A DNA stretch of 64,000 nt from Sulfurisoma sp963709555 (GCA_963709555.1 CAVPWR010000003.1:1-64000); one strand, 5' to 3'; shown: positions 41,709 to 50,854, counted from the stretch's first letter. A program made the numbers and translations. Notes: a model not told the origin generated them from the sequence alone.

Positions 41709-43985
41709 ATGACCGAATTGTCAAACCAGTCGAAGAAACACGAAAAGCTCTCCAAGATCCGCCGCGCCGATCCGATGTTCGAGCGCGAGATCGCCACCTA
41801 TGACCATCCGTTGCCGAGCCGCGAGTACGTGCTGCAGGTGCTGGCGGAGCAGGGGGTGCCTGTGTCGTTCGAGCGCATCTGCGAACTGCTCGATGTCGCC
41901 GATTTCGAGCTGGCGCACTTCAGCCGCCGCCTCGGCGCCATGGCGCGCGACGGCCAGCTGCTGCAGAACCGCCGCGACGACTGGCTGATACCGGACAAGG
42001 CCGACCTGATCCGCGGTCGCGTCGCGGGCCATGCCGACGGCTTCGGCTTCCTCGTGCCCGATGACGGCGGAGCCGACCTGTTCCTGTCGACCAAGGAAAT
42101 GGACAAGGTGCTGCACGGCGACCACGCCATTGCCCGCGTCATCGGCGTCGACCGCAAGGGTCGGCCCGAGGGCAAGATCGTCGAGGTCACCGAGCGCGCC
42201 AACAGCAGGCTGGTCGGACGCGTCTTCGAAGAGCACGGCATCTGGTACGTCGTTGCCGAGAACAAGCGCATCAGCCAGGACATCCTGATCGCGCCGCCGG
42301 AGAAGGGTGACAGGAAGGCGCTGAAACCCAGGGATGGCCAGGTGGTGATGATCGAGATCATCGAGCAGCCCTCGAAACAGAAGCAGCCGATCGGCCATGT
42401 GATCGAGATCCTCGGCAACTATGCCGATCCCGGCATGGAAATCGAGATCGCGTTGCGCAAGCACGAGCTGCCCTACGAATTTTCCAAACCGGCACTGCAG
42501 GAAACGAAAAAACTGCCGGATGAGGTCAGGAAAACCGACTGGAAGGGCCGTGAGGACGTCACCAAGCTGCCGCTGGTGACGATCGACAGCGAGACCGCGC
42601 GCGACTTCGACGATGCCGTGTATTGCGAGCGTCAGGGCAAGGGCTATCGGCTGGTCGTGGCCATCGCCGACGTCTCGCATTATGTCCAGGCTGGCGGCGC
42701 GCTCGATGTCGATGCCGTGGACCGCGGCAACTCGGTGTATTTCCCGCGGCGGGTGATCCCGATGCTGCCGGAGAAGCTCTCCAACGGCCTGTGCTCGCTC
42801 AATCCGCAGGTCGAACGCCTGTGCATGGTCTGCGACATGGACATCTCGGCCGGCGGCGACATCAAGAAGTACCGCTTCTACCCGGCGGTGATGTGGTCGC
42901 ACGCGCGGCTGACCTACAACGAGGTGGCCGCCGCGCTCTACGACAAGGATGCCGCCGCCCGGGACAAGCTGGGAGCACTGCTGCCGCACATCGAGAACCT
43001 CGACGCGCTGTTCCGCGTGCTGGTCAAGGCCCGCGCCAAGCGCGGCGCCATCGACTTCGAGACGGTCGAGACGCGCATGGTCTTCGACGACAACGGCAAG
43101 ATTTCCCGCATCGAACCCTATGAGCGCAACGACGCGCACCGGGTGATCGAGGAGTGCATGCTCGCCGCCAACGTCTGCGCTTCCGAATTCCTCAAGGAAA
43201 GCGAACACCCGGCGCTGTATCGCGTCCATGAAGGCCCGACGCCCGAGCGGCTGTTGAAGGTTCGCGACTTCATCGGTACCTTCGGCCTGCAGCTCGGTGG
43301 CGGCGACGAGCCGCACGCCAAGGACTACGCCAAGCTGATCGACAGCATCAAGGACCGCCCCGACAAGCAGTTGCTGCAGACGGTGATGCTGCGCTCGCTG
43401 CGCCAGGCGATCTACAGCCCGGACAACGTCGGCCACTTCGGCCTGGCCTACGAGAGCTACACCCATTTCACCTCGCCGATCCGCCGCTATCCCGACCTGC
43501 TGATCCACCGTTCGATCAAGTCGGCACTGAAGGGGCGACGCTACGAGCTGCGCGACGGCGGCAGCGGCGGCGACTGGGAGCAGATCGGCCTGCATTGCTC
43601 GCAGACGGAGCGCCGTGCCGACGAAGCGACGCGCGACGTCGATGCCTGGCTCAAGTGCTACTACATGCAGGACCGCATCGGCGAGGAATTCGCCGGCAGC
43701 ATTTCCTCGGTGGTGCCCTTCGGCATTTTCGTCGCCCTCGACGATGTTTTCGTCGAAGGCCTGGTGCATGTCTCGGAGCTCGGCAGCGACTACTTCCATT
43801 TCGACGACAAGGCCCATGCCATGGTCGGCGAACGCACCAACAAGCGCTTTCGTCTCTCCGACCGCGTGCGCATTCAGCTGGTCCGCGTCGACATGGAGCA
43901 GAACAAGATCGATTTCCGCCTGGTTGAGCCTGGCCTCGAAACGGCAGGCGCCGCCGCGCCGAAGAAGCGCAGCAAGCGCGGCTGA
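41709..43985 (+). CDS. rnr: ribonuclease R
   Basis: RNase R (758 aa) is a processive 3'-5' exoribonuclease that can degrade structured RNA. The order is an N-terminal HTH-like part, cold-shock domains (GRVAGHADGFGFLVPDDGGA), the RNB catalytic core with TIDSETARDFDDAVYCE holding the metal-binding Asp residues, YTHFTSPIRRYPDLLIHRSI, and an S1 domain (FAGSISSVVPFGIFVALDDV) before a basic tail KKRSKRG. The ATG at 41709 has AAGGA before it; longer frames would run through the tRNA gene. rlmB follows in the conserved order, with a PilZ gene between. Confidence 0.96.
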   Translation: MTELSNQSKKHEKLSKIRRADPMFEREIATYDHPLPSREYVLQVLAEQGVPVSFERICELLDVADFELAHFSRRLGAMARDGQLLQNRRDDWLIPDKADLIRGRVAGHADGFGFLVPDDGGADLFLSTKEMDKVLHGDHAIARVIGVDRKGRPEGKIVEVTERANSRLVGRVFEEHGIWYVVAENKRISQDILIAPPEKGDRKALKPRDGQVVMIEIIEQPSKQKQPIGHVIEILGNYADPGMEIEIALRKHELPYEFSKPALQETKKLPDEVRKTDWKGREDVTKLPLVTIDSETARDFDDAVYCERQGKGYRLVVAIADVSHYVQAGGALDVDAVDRGNSVYFPRRVIPMLPEKLSNGLCSLNPQVERLCMVCDMDISAGGDIKKYRFYPAVMWSHARLTYNEVAAALYDKDAAARDKLGALLPHIENLDALFRVLVKARAKRGAIDFETVETRMVFDDNGKISRIEPYERNDAHRVIEECMLAANVCASEFLKESEHPALYRVHEGPTPERLLKVRDFIGTFGLQLGGGDEPHAKDYAKLIDSIKDRPDKQLLQTVMLRSLRQAIYSPDNVGHFGLAYESYTHFTSPIRRYPDLLIHRSIKSALKGRRYELRDGGSGGDWEQIGLHCSQTERRADEATRDVDAWLKCYYMQDRIGEEFAGSISSVVPFGIFVALDDVFVEGLVHVSELGSDYFHFDDKAHAMVGERTNKRFRLSDRVRIQLVRVDMEQNKIDFRLVEPGLETAGAAAPKKRSKRG

Positions 43986-44009
43986 ATCGATCAGGGGAGG
44001 CGTTGGGGG

Positions 44010-44402
44010 ATGGGGCCGGCCATGGACGAACGACGATCGCAACCGCGTTACCAGCTGACTCCTCCGCTGCACGGGCGCGCCTTTATCGATGCCATCGGCC
44101 AGTTCGATGCGCAACTGCTCGACGTGTCGGTCGATGGCGCACGGATGCTGCTGGAGCTGAGCAGCCCTGACGATCTGGTGCGCTTTCTCGCCGCCGCGGA
44201 GAAGGGCATCACCGGCGCCTTCTCCCGGCCCGAGGGTGCGCCGTGGAAATTCGTGATGCTGCATACGCGCAGGACCACCCTCAACGCGGCCGGCAGCGCC
44301 GGCGCGGCCTGCGTCATCGCCGGGCGCTTCGTCGAGGTGCCGAGTTTTACCGTGGCCGACCTCGAGCGGATGGTGGCGGAAAGGCTGTCCGAACGCTCAT
44401 GA
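44010..44402 (+). CDS. PilZ domain protein
   Basis: A 130-aa protein made up of one PilZ-like domain. The cyclic-di-GMP motifs are RSQPR (RxxxR, near residue 9) and DVSVDG (D/NxSxxG, near 39-44). It lies 24 bases after rnr, with GGGGAGG upstream of the ATG at 44010; an ATG at 44022 is an alternative. It could act as a small cyclic-di-GMP receptor; the partner is unknown. It adds to the HD-GYP and GGDEF-EAL genes in this window. Confidence 0.75.
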   Translation: MGPAMDERRSQPRYQLTPPLHGRAFIDAIGQFDAQLLDVSVDGARMLLELSSPDDLVRFLAAAEKGITGAFSRPEGAPWKFVMLHTRRTTLNAAGSAGAACVIAGRFVEVPSFTVADLERMVAERLSERS

Positions 44403-44477
44403 ATAGCCCCCCACGCTCACTTTGTTTATGTCCCCGGCAGTACCGGGGACGGTATCCCTTGCGGACGCTGCCCCCCA

Positions 44478-44490
44478 CCCCCAGAGGGGG
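44478..44490. repeat. GC-rich hairpin upstream of rlmB
   Basis: CCCCC-AGA-GGGGG sits in a CCCCCCACCCCC context between the PilZ gene and rlmB. A related C/G-block hairpin lies on the other side of rlmB (45413-45432) in opposite orientation. The rest of the 44403-44529 gap holds only a CCCCGG..CCGGGG palindrome near 44432-44450. Confidence 0.4.
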
Positions 44491-44529
44491 CAAGCCGCGC
44501 TTGTCCTCTTGGGGCGGCCCTGCGACGAC

Positions 44530-45267
44530 ATGACCGACTTTCGCCTGATCCACGGCTTCCACGCCGTCACCGCCAAGCTGCGCCATGCGGCCGAGGACAT
44601 CAAGGAGATTTACGTCGCCGCGGGCCGCCAGGACGCGCGTGTGCGCGACCTGGTCAAGCTTGCCGAATCGCGCGGCGTGCGGGTGTTGCCGACCGATGCC
44701 GCACGACTCGATGGCCTGGCCGGCGGGGCGCGGCACCAGGGCGTGGTGGCGAGCGTGTCAGCCACGCAGCGCCACGTCACGCTCGACGACGTGCTCGACG
44801 AACTGGCCGAACCGGCGCTGCTGCTGGTGCTCGACGGGGTCACCGACCCGCACAATCTCGGCGCCTGCCTGCGCGTCGCCGACGCCGCCGGCTGTCATGC
44901 CGTGGTCGCGCCCAAGGACCGCGCCTGCGGCCTCAATGCGACGGCGATCAAGGTGGCGTCGGGTGCCGCCGACACCGTCCCCTACATCATGGTGACCAAT
45001 CTCGCCCGCAGCCTGCGCGAACTCAAGGACCGCAACATCTGGGTGATCGGCGCGGCCGGAGAAGCCGCGAAGGATATCTACGCCATCGACCAGAAGGTCG
45101 CCATGGCCTGGGTACTCGGCGCTGAAGGCGAGGGCCTGCGCCGGCTGACACGCGAAACCTGCGACGAACTGGCGAAGATCCCGATGCACGGCTCGGTCGA
45201 GAGCCTCAACGTCTCGGTGGCGAGCGGAATCTGCCTGTTCGAGGCTAGGCGCCAGCGCAGTAGTTAA
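44530..45267 (+). CDS. rlmB: 23S rRNA (guanosine-2'-O-)-methyltransferase RlmB
   Basis: RlmB (245 aa) methylates G2251 in the P loop of 23S rRNA. The N-terminal substrate-binding domain (FRLIHGFHAVTAKLRH) is followed by the SpoU knot domain with LDGVTDPHNLGACLRVADAA, VLGAEGEGLRRLT and IPMHGSVESLNVSVASGI. The ATG at 44530 gives the family start; a longer frame begins in a low-complexity GC stretch and is rejected. Confidence 0.95.
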   Translation: MTDFRLIHGFHAVTAKLRHAAEDIKEIYVAAGRQDARVRDLVKLAESRGVRVLPTDAARLDGLAGGARHQGVVASVSATQRHVTLDDVLDELAEPALLLVLDGVTDPHNLGACLRVADAAGCHAVVAPKDRACGLNATAIKVASGAADTVPYIMVTNLARSLRELKDRNIWVIGAAGEAAKDIYAIDQKVAMAWVLGAEGEGLRRLTRETCDELAKIPMHGSVESLNVSVASGICLFEARRQRSS

Positions 45268-45412
45268 GCCGAAGGAGTATTGCCGCCGGGCCGCCCCGGA
45301 GCCTTCACCGAGTTGGAGGGCAAGGCAAGACGGCGCGCCGCCGAAGGCGGCATCCGTGACGTGGTTTGCCCGAAGTGGCCCCGAGCTATCGAGCGCAGCG
45401 AGCTTGCGGGCT

Positions 45413-45432
45413 CCCCCGCCCAAGGGCGGGGG
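45413..45432. repeat. GC-rich hairpin between rlmB and bamD
   Basis: CCCCCGCCC and GGGCGGGGG form a perfect 9-bp stem around AA in the gap between convergent rlmB and bamD. No T run on either strand, so termination is uncertain. The rest of 45268-45444 shows nothing recognisable. Confidence 0.45.
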
Positions 45433-45444
45433 CCGGGGGGTGGG

Positions 45445-46236
45445 TTACCACAATTTCCACCACGCCTCGGTCCGGTTGAGGCCGCGCTTGTAGTACTCGC
45501 TGTTGGGGAAGTTCTTCTTCATCACCCTCTCGGAATCGTCGCGCAGGTCGTTGAGCCCCAGCGCATCGTAGGCCTTGACCATGATAAACAGCGCTTCCTC
45601 GTTGGCCGGCGCGTCGGGGTAGGTCTTGACCGCGAACTGGGCGCGGTTGGCGGCTGCGATGTAGGCGCCGCGCTTCATGTAGTAGCGCGCCACATGCACC
45701 TCGTTGGCGGCCAGGGCGTTGACCAGGTATTTCATGCGCGCCGAGGCGTCGGGCGCGTACTTGCTGTTGGGGAAGCGGGTGACCAGCTCCTTGAAGGCAT
45801 CGAACGATTCGCGCGCGGCCTTGGGGTCGCGCTCGGTCAGGTCCTGGTTGGCGACGTAGCCGAGCATGCCGAGGTCCTCGTTGAAATTGACCAGGCCCTT
45901 GAGGTAATAGGCGTAGTCCACGCTGGGGTGGGTCGGGTGCAGGCGGATGAAGCGGTCGCAGGCGGCGATGGCGGAGGCGGGCTCCTGCTGCTTGTGGTAG
46001 GCATAAGCAATCTCAAGCTGGGCCTGCTGGGCGTAGCGGCCGTAGGGGTAGCGCGACTCGAGCTTTTCGAAGTACTTGATACCCTTTTCGAAATTGCCAT
46101 CGGCGATGGCGTTCTTGGCCTCGCTGTAGAGCTTGTTGGGCGACCAGCCGGCGGTTTCGTCGATCTCGCTGGGCAGCATGCTGCAGCCGGAGACGAGCAG
46201 GGCGAGGGCAAAGGCGACAGAGGCTAAACTACGCAT
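45445..46236 (-). CDS. bamD: outer membrane assembly lipoprotein BamD
   Basis: BamD (263 aa) is the essential TPR lipoprotein of the BAM complex. The signal peptide ends in the lipobox LLVSGCSML. TPR units include LYSEAKNAIADGNFEKGIKY, YPYGRYAQQAQLEIAYAYHK and ASARMKYLVNALAANEVHVA; the length is normal. AGGAA lies about 12 bases before the start. The start codon overlaps that of divergent rluD, an arrangement like that of E. coli bamD-rluD. Confidence 0.95.
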   Translation of the reverse strand: MRSLASVAFALALLVSGCSMLPSEIDETAGWSPNKLYSEAKNAIADGNFEKGIKYFEKLESRYPYGRYAQQAQLEIAYAYHKQQEPASAIAACDRFIRLHPTHPSVDYAYYLKGLVNFNEDLGMLGYVANQDLTERDPKAARESFDAFKELVTRFPNSKYAPDASARMKYLVNALAANEVHVARYYMKRGAYIAAANRAQFAVKTYPDAPANEEALFIMVKAYDALGLNDLRDDSERVMKKNFPNSEYYKRGLNRTEAWWKLW

Positions 46237-47176
46237 GATGAGCGGATTCCTGAATGAGTCGGGCGATTATAGCGGCACGGTGCCGGCGGAATGTGCGGGC
46301 CTGCGGGTGGACGCCGCCTTGGCGCGGATGTTTCCCGAGCATTCGCGCAGCCGCCTGCAGGGCTGGCTCAAGGCGGGGCTGATCCGCGTCGACGGCGCCG
46401 CCGCAGATGCCAAGCGCAAGGTCATGGGCGGCGAGCGCATCGAGTTTGCCGCCGTGGCGCCAGAGCCGAGTTTTTGCGAGGCCGAAGACATCGCCCTGCC
46501 CATCGTCTTCGAGGATGACGAACTGATCGTCATCGACAAGCCGGCCGGCCTGGTCGTGCATCCGGGCAACGGCAACCAGACCGGCACGCTGATGAATGCC
46601 TTGCTGCACCACGCGCCGGCGCTCGCCGCGGTGCCGCGCGCCGGCATCGTGCATCGGCTCGACAAGGAAACCAGCGGCCTGCTGGTGGTGGCCAAGACAC
46701 TGGGGGCGCAGACGGATCTGGTGCGCCAGTTGCAGGCCCGTACGGTGAAACGCCATTACCTCGCGCTGGCGCTGGGACAGGTCGAGCGCGACGGCACGGT
46801 CGATGCACCGATCGGCCGCCACCCCGTACAGCGGATCAAGATGGCGGTGGTGCAGGGCAATCGCGGCAAGGAGGCGCGCACCCACTACCACGTACTCGAG
46901 CGCTTCGAACGCGCGACCCTGCTGGAGTGCCGGCTCGAGACCGGGCGCACCCACCAGATCCGCGTCCATCTCGCTTCCATCGGCCATCCGCTGGCCGGCG
47001 ACCCGGTGTATGGCAGGACCAAGAGCGGCGATGCGCGGCTCGATGCCTTCAGCCGCCAGGCCCTGCATGCCTGGCGGCTGGCGTTGCGGCATCCCGCCGG
47101 CGGCGCCGAAATGGCCTGGGAAGCGCCGCTGCCGGCCGATTTCCACGACCTGCTCGAAAGCCTGCGCCATGGATGA
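46235..47176 (+). CDS. rluD: 23S rRNA pseudouridine(1911/1915/1917) synthase RluD
   Basis: RluD (313 aa) makes pseudouridines in helix 69 of 23S rRNA. An S4-like domain (LRVDAALARMFPEHSRSRLQ) precedes the RluA-type core, with the catalytic Asp in GIVHRLDKETSGLLVVAKT, and HYLALALGQV and LETGRTHQIRVHLASIGHPL. The ATG at 46235 (or 46238) overlaps the bamD start codon on the other strand, so promoter and ribosome site must lie inside bamD. It overlaps pgeF by 8 bases. Confidence 0.94.
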   Translation: MMSGFLNESGDYSGTVPAECAGLRVDAALARMFPEHSRSRLQGWLKAGLIRVDGAAADAKRKVMGGERIEFAAVAPEPSFCEAEDIALPIVFEDDELIVIDKPAGLVVHPGNGNQTGTLMNALLHHAPALAAVPRAGIVHRLDKETSGLLVVAKTLGAQTDLVRQLQARTVKRHYLALALGQVERDGTVDAPIGRHPVQRIKMAVVQGNRGKEARTHYHVLERFERATLLECRLETGRTHQIRVHLASIGHPLAGDPVYGRTKSGDARLDAFSRQALHAWRLALRHPAGGAEMAWEAPLPADFHDLLESLRHG

Positions 47177-47906
47177 GAGTCTGGTCCCCGACTGGCCGGC
47201 GCCCGCCAATGTGCGCACGCTGGCGACGACGCGGCGGAGGGGTTGCAGCCGCGGCGCTTATGCCGACTTCAACCTGGCCAGCCATGTCGGCGACGACCCG
47301 GCGGCGGTGGCCGCCAATCGCGCCCGGCTGCGCGGACATCTGCCCGCCGAGCCGTTGTGGCTGACACAGGTGCACGGCACGCGCTGCGTCCTCGCCGAAG
47401 AGTCGCGACCCGGTGTCGAGGCCGACGCCAGCGTGAGCTTCACCCCGGGCACGGTCTGCGCGGTGCTTACGGCGGATTGCCTGCCCGTATTGTTCTGCGA
47501 TGTCGGCGGCACGGTCGTGGCGGCGGCGCACGCCGGCTGGCGCGGGTTGGCGGCAGGGCGTGCTCGAGAGCACGGTGGCCGCGATGCGTCGCCCCGCCGC
47601 CGACATCCTCGCCTGGCTCGGCCCGGCCATCGGCCCCGCGGCTTTCGAGGTCGGCGACGAAGTGCGCGCCGCGTTCGTCGCCCATGATGCCGCGGCGACA
47701 GCCGCATTCGAACCGCATGGCGCGGGCAAGTGGCTGTGCGACATCTACGCGCTGGCGCGCCAGCGCCTCGCGGCGCTCGGCGTTCACAGCATCGGCGGCG
47801 GCGAATCTGTGCACGGTTGAGTGACGCGGAGCGCTTCTATTCCTACCGCCGCGACGGCGCGACCGGCCGCATGGCCAGCCTGGTCTGGCTCGATCGCGCC
47901 GTATAA
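47169..47906 (+). pseudogene. pgeF: purine nucleoside phosphorylase/polyphenol oxidase PgeF (YfiH), frame broken by three +1 shifts
   Basis: PgeF (YfiH, DUF152) corrects peptidoglycan precursors or acts on nucleosides; a metal site is built by His and Cys. The start MDESLVPDWPAPANVRTLAT and the block LTQVHGTRC, ADASVSFTPGTVCAVLTADCLPVLF and VAAAHAGWRGLA are in the first frame. An extra G near 47566-47569 (GCAGGGCG) moves the frame to VLESTVAAMRRPAADILAWL; two further +1 steps near 47803-47806 and 47816-47818 are needed for CTV and then SDAERFYSYRRDGATGRMAS to the stop at 47904-47906. Sequence error is likely but three shifts in one gene could also mean real decay. Confidence 0.8.
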
Positions 47907-47907
47907 T
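47902..47907 (+). promoter_or_regulatory. -10 element of the ZIP transporter promoter
   Basis: TATAAT overlaps the pgeF stop codon and ends 10 bases before the ZIP gene ATG, so the message would have a leader of only a few bases. The -35 is poor. Confidence 0.4.
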
Positions 47908-47917
47908 TCACGCTCCC

Positions 47918-48709
47918 ATGTCCGTCCTCAACTGGATTCTCCTTGCCTCGCTGGCCGGCGGCGCCCTGTCGGTGCTGGCGGCCGGTATCTTTGCCCTGAC
48001 GGCGCGGGTGCACTGGGTGCAGTGGCTGATCAGCTACGCCATCGGCGCGCTGCTCGGCGCGGCCTTCCTCGAGGTGCTGCCGGCGGCGATCACCGCCAGC
48101 GCCGATGCGACTACGACCAGCACCTCGATCGTGCTCGGCGGCATCCTCATCTTCTTCATCCTCGAAAAACTGGTGATCTGGCGCCATTGCCACATCGAAT
48201 CCTGCGAGGGCCACGAACCGCACGTGCATGTCCATGGCCACGACCACGGCCGCTCCGGGCTGCTGATCCTGGTCGGCGACACCTTCCACAACTTCGTCGA
48301 TGGCGTGCTGATCGCGGCGGCGTTCATGGAGGACGTGCGCCTCGGCGCCGTCACCGCGCTGGCCATCATCGCCCACGAGATCCCGCAGGAAGTCGGCGAC
48401 TTCGTCATCCTGCTGCACTCGGGTTACAGCAAGGCGCGGGCGCTGGCCTACAACCTGCTGTCGAGCCTGGCCACGCTGGTGGGCGGGCTGCTGGCCTATT
48501 ACGGCCTGTCGGCGGCACAGGGCGCCGTGCCGGTGATGCTGGCGCTGGCGGCGGCGAGCATGATCTACGTCGCCGTGGCCGACCTGATCCCCGGCCTGCA
48601 CAAGCGCACCGAACTACGCGCGACGGTCGCCCAGGTCGTGCTGATCCTGCTTGGCATCGGCTCGGTCATCGCCGGGCACCATCTGGTCGACCACTTCGTC
48701 GGCCACTGA
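47918..48709 (+). CDS. ZIP family divalent metal transporter
   Basis: A 263-aa inner-membrane protein with about eight helices. The His-rich cytoplasmic loop (HCHIESCEGHEPHVHVHGHDHG) lies between helices 3 and 4. The ZIP metal-site helices are VGDTFHNFVDGVLIAAAF (HNFVDG) and AIIAHEIPQEVGDFVIL (HEIPQE), which are the family signature. It should import zinc, iron or a related metal. It is probably transcribed from its own -10 box. The 3' end overlaps a small gene on the other strand. Confidence 0.9.
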   Translation: MSVLNWILLASLAGGALSVLAAGIFALTARVHWVQWLISYAIGALLGAAFLEVLPAAITASADATTTSTSIVLGGILIFFILEKLVIWRHCHIESCEGHEPHVHVHGHDHGRSGLLILVGDTFHNFVDGVLIAAAFMEDVRLGAVTALAIIAHEIPQEVGDFVILLHSGYSKARALAYNLLSSLATLVGGLLAYYGLSAAQGAVPVMLALAAASMIYVAVADLIPGLHKRTELRATVAQVVLILLGIGSVIAGHHLVDHFVGH

Positions 48710-48910
48710 GTCCGGCGGGCGGGCGTCATTCGCCGCGCGCTCCCGCGCCGCGATCCTGCGCCGCCGTTCCGGCGTGCCGAACAGCCACAGGAACAGCGAC
48801 AGCGGCGCCAGTCCGTATAAGACAAATGTAAGGATTGCGGCCGTAATATTCGTTTCGGTCGCCGCCATCAGCAGCGTTACATAGAGCCAGGCGATCGCGA
48901 TTACGTACAT
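48614..48910 (-). CDS. small two-helix membrane protein
   Basis: A 98-aa hypothetical protein: YVIAIAWLYVTLLMAATETN and AAILTFVLYGLAPLSLFLWL form two membrane helices, followed by a basic block (GTPERRRRIAARERA) and a hydrophilic tail. Similar small proteins are common beside phaC in betaproteobacteria as far as I recall, but no function is known. The ATG at 48910 has GAGG about 10 bases upstream. The last 96 bases overlap the ZIP gene on the other strand, which casts some doubt on the tail. Confidence 0.6.
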   Translation of the reverse strand: MYVIAIAWLYVTLLMAATETNITAAILTFVLYGLAPLSLFLWLFGTPERRRRIAARERAANDARPPDSVADEVVDQMVPGDDRADAKQDQHDLGDRRA

Positions 48911-48943
48911 GGCGGCATTGTGCCTCATTGCGCGCGTCCAACC

Positions 48944-48973
48944 TTGACATGGGTCGATGCTGCGATGCACAAT
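48944..48973 (+). promoter_or_regulatory. possible phaC promoter
   Basis: A perfect -35 TTGACA at 48944-48949 is followed after 18 bp by CACAAT, a fair -10. It leaves a leader of about 40 bases before phaC. Confidence 0.45.
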
Positions 48974-49020
48974 TGCCGTCGTTTGGCTCGATTTTCCGGC
49001 ATCTGCCGAAGGAGCAGCGA

Positions 49021-50823
49021 ATGTCTGCAACACCCGAATCCCCCAACTCAACCCCGAACCCCGACATGCAGGCCTTTTTCCAGCAGGGCCAGGCCATGGC
49101 GCAGGGCTTCATGCAGTTCATGGCCCAGCAGCAGGCCGCGATGCAGCGCAACGCCGAGGCCGCCCAGGCCGCCCCCACCCCGCTCACGCAAATGGGCGCC
49201 GTGCCGAGCTGGATGCCAAGCAACGAACAAGCTTCCGCCCTGCAAAAGGAATGGCTGCAACGCCACGCCGAACTATGGCAGGGCATGCTGCAGCGCAAGC
49301 CCGGCGAAACCGCCGCCCCGCTGGTGCAGGCCGAGGCCGGCGACCGCCGCTTCGACCACCCGGCCTGGGCCGAGAGCCCCGTTTACGACTATGTCCGGCA
49401 GGCCTACCTGCTGAATTCCGGCTACCTCAAGCAGTTGGCCGAGACCGCGTCGGTACCCGAGGGACTGGGCAAGAACCGCCTGCGCTTCGCCACCCGCCAG
49501 TATGTTGACGCCATGGCGCCGAGCAATTTCGTCGCGACCAACCCCGAGTTCGTCAAGACCGCGCTCGAAACCAAGGGCGAGAGCATCACCCGCGGCATCC
49601 AGAACCTCATCGGCGACCTGCAGAAGGGCCGCATCACCATGACCGACGAGGCGCAGTTCGAGGTCGGCCGCAATCTCGCCATCACGCCGGGTGCGGTGGT
49701 GTTCGAGAACGAGGTGATGCAGCTGATCCAGTACGCGCCGCTGTCCGACAAGGTGGCCAAGCGGCCCTTCGTCATGGTGCCGCCCTGCATCAACAAGTAC
49801 TACATCCTCGACCTGCAGCCCGAGAACTCCTTCGTCCGCTACGCTGTGGAGCAGGGCCACACGGTTTTCCTCGTCTCCTGGCGCAACGTCCGGCCGGAAC
49901 AGGGAACCCTGACCTGGGACGACTACATCGACAAGGGTCCGCTGACGGCCTTCAATGTCGCGCGCGAAATCTGCGGCACCGAACAGGTCAATGCGCTCGG
50001 CTTCTGCGTCGGCGGCACCATCATCACCTCGGCGCTGGCCGTGGCCAAGGCGCGCGGCGAGGATCCGGCGGCGTCGCTGACGCTGCTGACCACGCTGCTC
50101 GATTTTTCCGATACCGGCGAGATCGGCCTGTTCGTCGACGAGGCGGCCGTGGTCGCCCGCGAGCAGAGCATCGGCAAGGGCGGCATCCTGCCCGGACGCG
50201 AGCTGTCGTCGGTGTTTTCATCGCTGCGCGCCAACGACCTGATCTGGCAGTACGTCGTCGGCAACTACCTCAAGGGCAACAAGCCGACGCCCTTCGACCT
50301 GCTGTTCTGGAACTCCGATTCGACCAACCTGCCGGGTCCCTTCCTCGCCTGGTACCTGCGCAACCTCTATCTCGAGAACAACCTGCGCGTGCCGGGCAAG
50401 CTGGAGATGGGCACCGCCGCGGCGGGCCGCGTCAAGGTCGATCTCGGCCGCGTTGACATGCCGGTCTTCATCCTCGCCACGCGCGAGGACCATATCGTGC
50501 CGTGGAAGACGTCCTACCTCGGCCGCAGCCTGCTCGGCGGCAAGACCACCTTCGTGCTCGGGGCTTCCGGCCACATCGCCGGCGTCATCAATCCGGCGGC
50601 GAAGAACAAGCGCAGCCACTGGGTCAACGCGGCGGAGACCGCCAATCCCGACGAGTGGTTCGATACCGCCACCGAGGTCAAGGGCAGCTGGTGGCCGCAC
50701 TGGGGCGAGTGGCTCAAGGCCTTCGGCGACGGCGAAGTGCCGGCGCGCGGCCGGCTGGGCAGCGCGACGCACGCGGCGAGCGAACCGGCGCCCGGGCGCT
50801 ACGTCAAGGAACGCGCAGAATAA
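49021..50823 (+). CDS. phaC: class I polyhydroxyalkanoate synthase
   Basis: PhaC (600 aa) polymerises (R)-3-hydroxyacyl-CoA into PHA on granules. The lipase-like box GFCVGG holds the catalytic Cys 329; the catalytic Asp is in ATREDHIVPW and the His in GASGHIAGVINP. The N-terminal part is Gln/Met-rich (MQAFFQQGQAMAQGFMQFMA), as in class I enzymes. The start is an ATG with GGAG upstream. It is followed by two reductase genes and phaR. Confidence 0.96.
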   Translation: MSATPESPNSTPNPDMQAFFQQGQAMAQGFMQFMAQQQAAMQRNAEAAQAAPTPLTQMGAVPSWMPSNEQASALQKEWLQRHAELWQGMLQRKPGETAAPLVQAEAGDRRFDHPAWAESPVYDYVRQAYLLNSGYLKQLAETASVPEGLGKNRLRFATRQYVDAMAPSNFVATNPEFVKTALETKGESITRGIQNLIGDLQKGRITMTDEAQFEVGRNLAITPGAVVFENEVMQLIQYAPLSDKVAKRPFVMVPPCINKYYILDLQPENSFVRYAVEQGHTVFLVSWRNVRPEQGTLTWDDYIDKGPLTAFNVAREICGTEQVNALGFCVGGTIITSALAVAKARGEDPAASLTLLTTLLDFSDTGEIGLFVDEAAVVAREQSIGKGGILPGRELSSVFSSLRANDLIWQYVVGNYLKGNKPTPFDLLFWNSDSTNLPGPFLAWYLRNLYLENNLRVPGKLEMGTAAAGRVKVDLGRVDMPVFILATREDHIVPWKTSYLGRSLLGGKTTFVLGASGHIAGVINPAAKNKRSHWVNAAETANPDEWFDTATEVKGSWWPHWGEWLKAFGDGEVPARGRLGSATHAASEPAPGRYVKERAE

Positions 50824-50854
50824 CCCTATCGCGACAGGCACACGGAGAGAGACG

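Noticed and set aside
41721..44264. An 847-codon minus-strand frame
   Set aside because: Antisense shadow of rnr and the PilZ gene, with no domain and repetitive His/Asp/Gln-rich composition.
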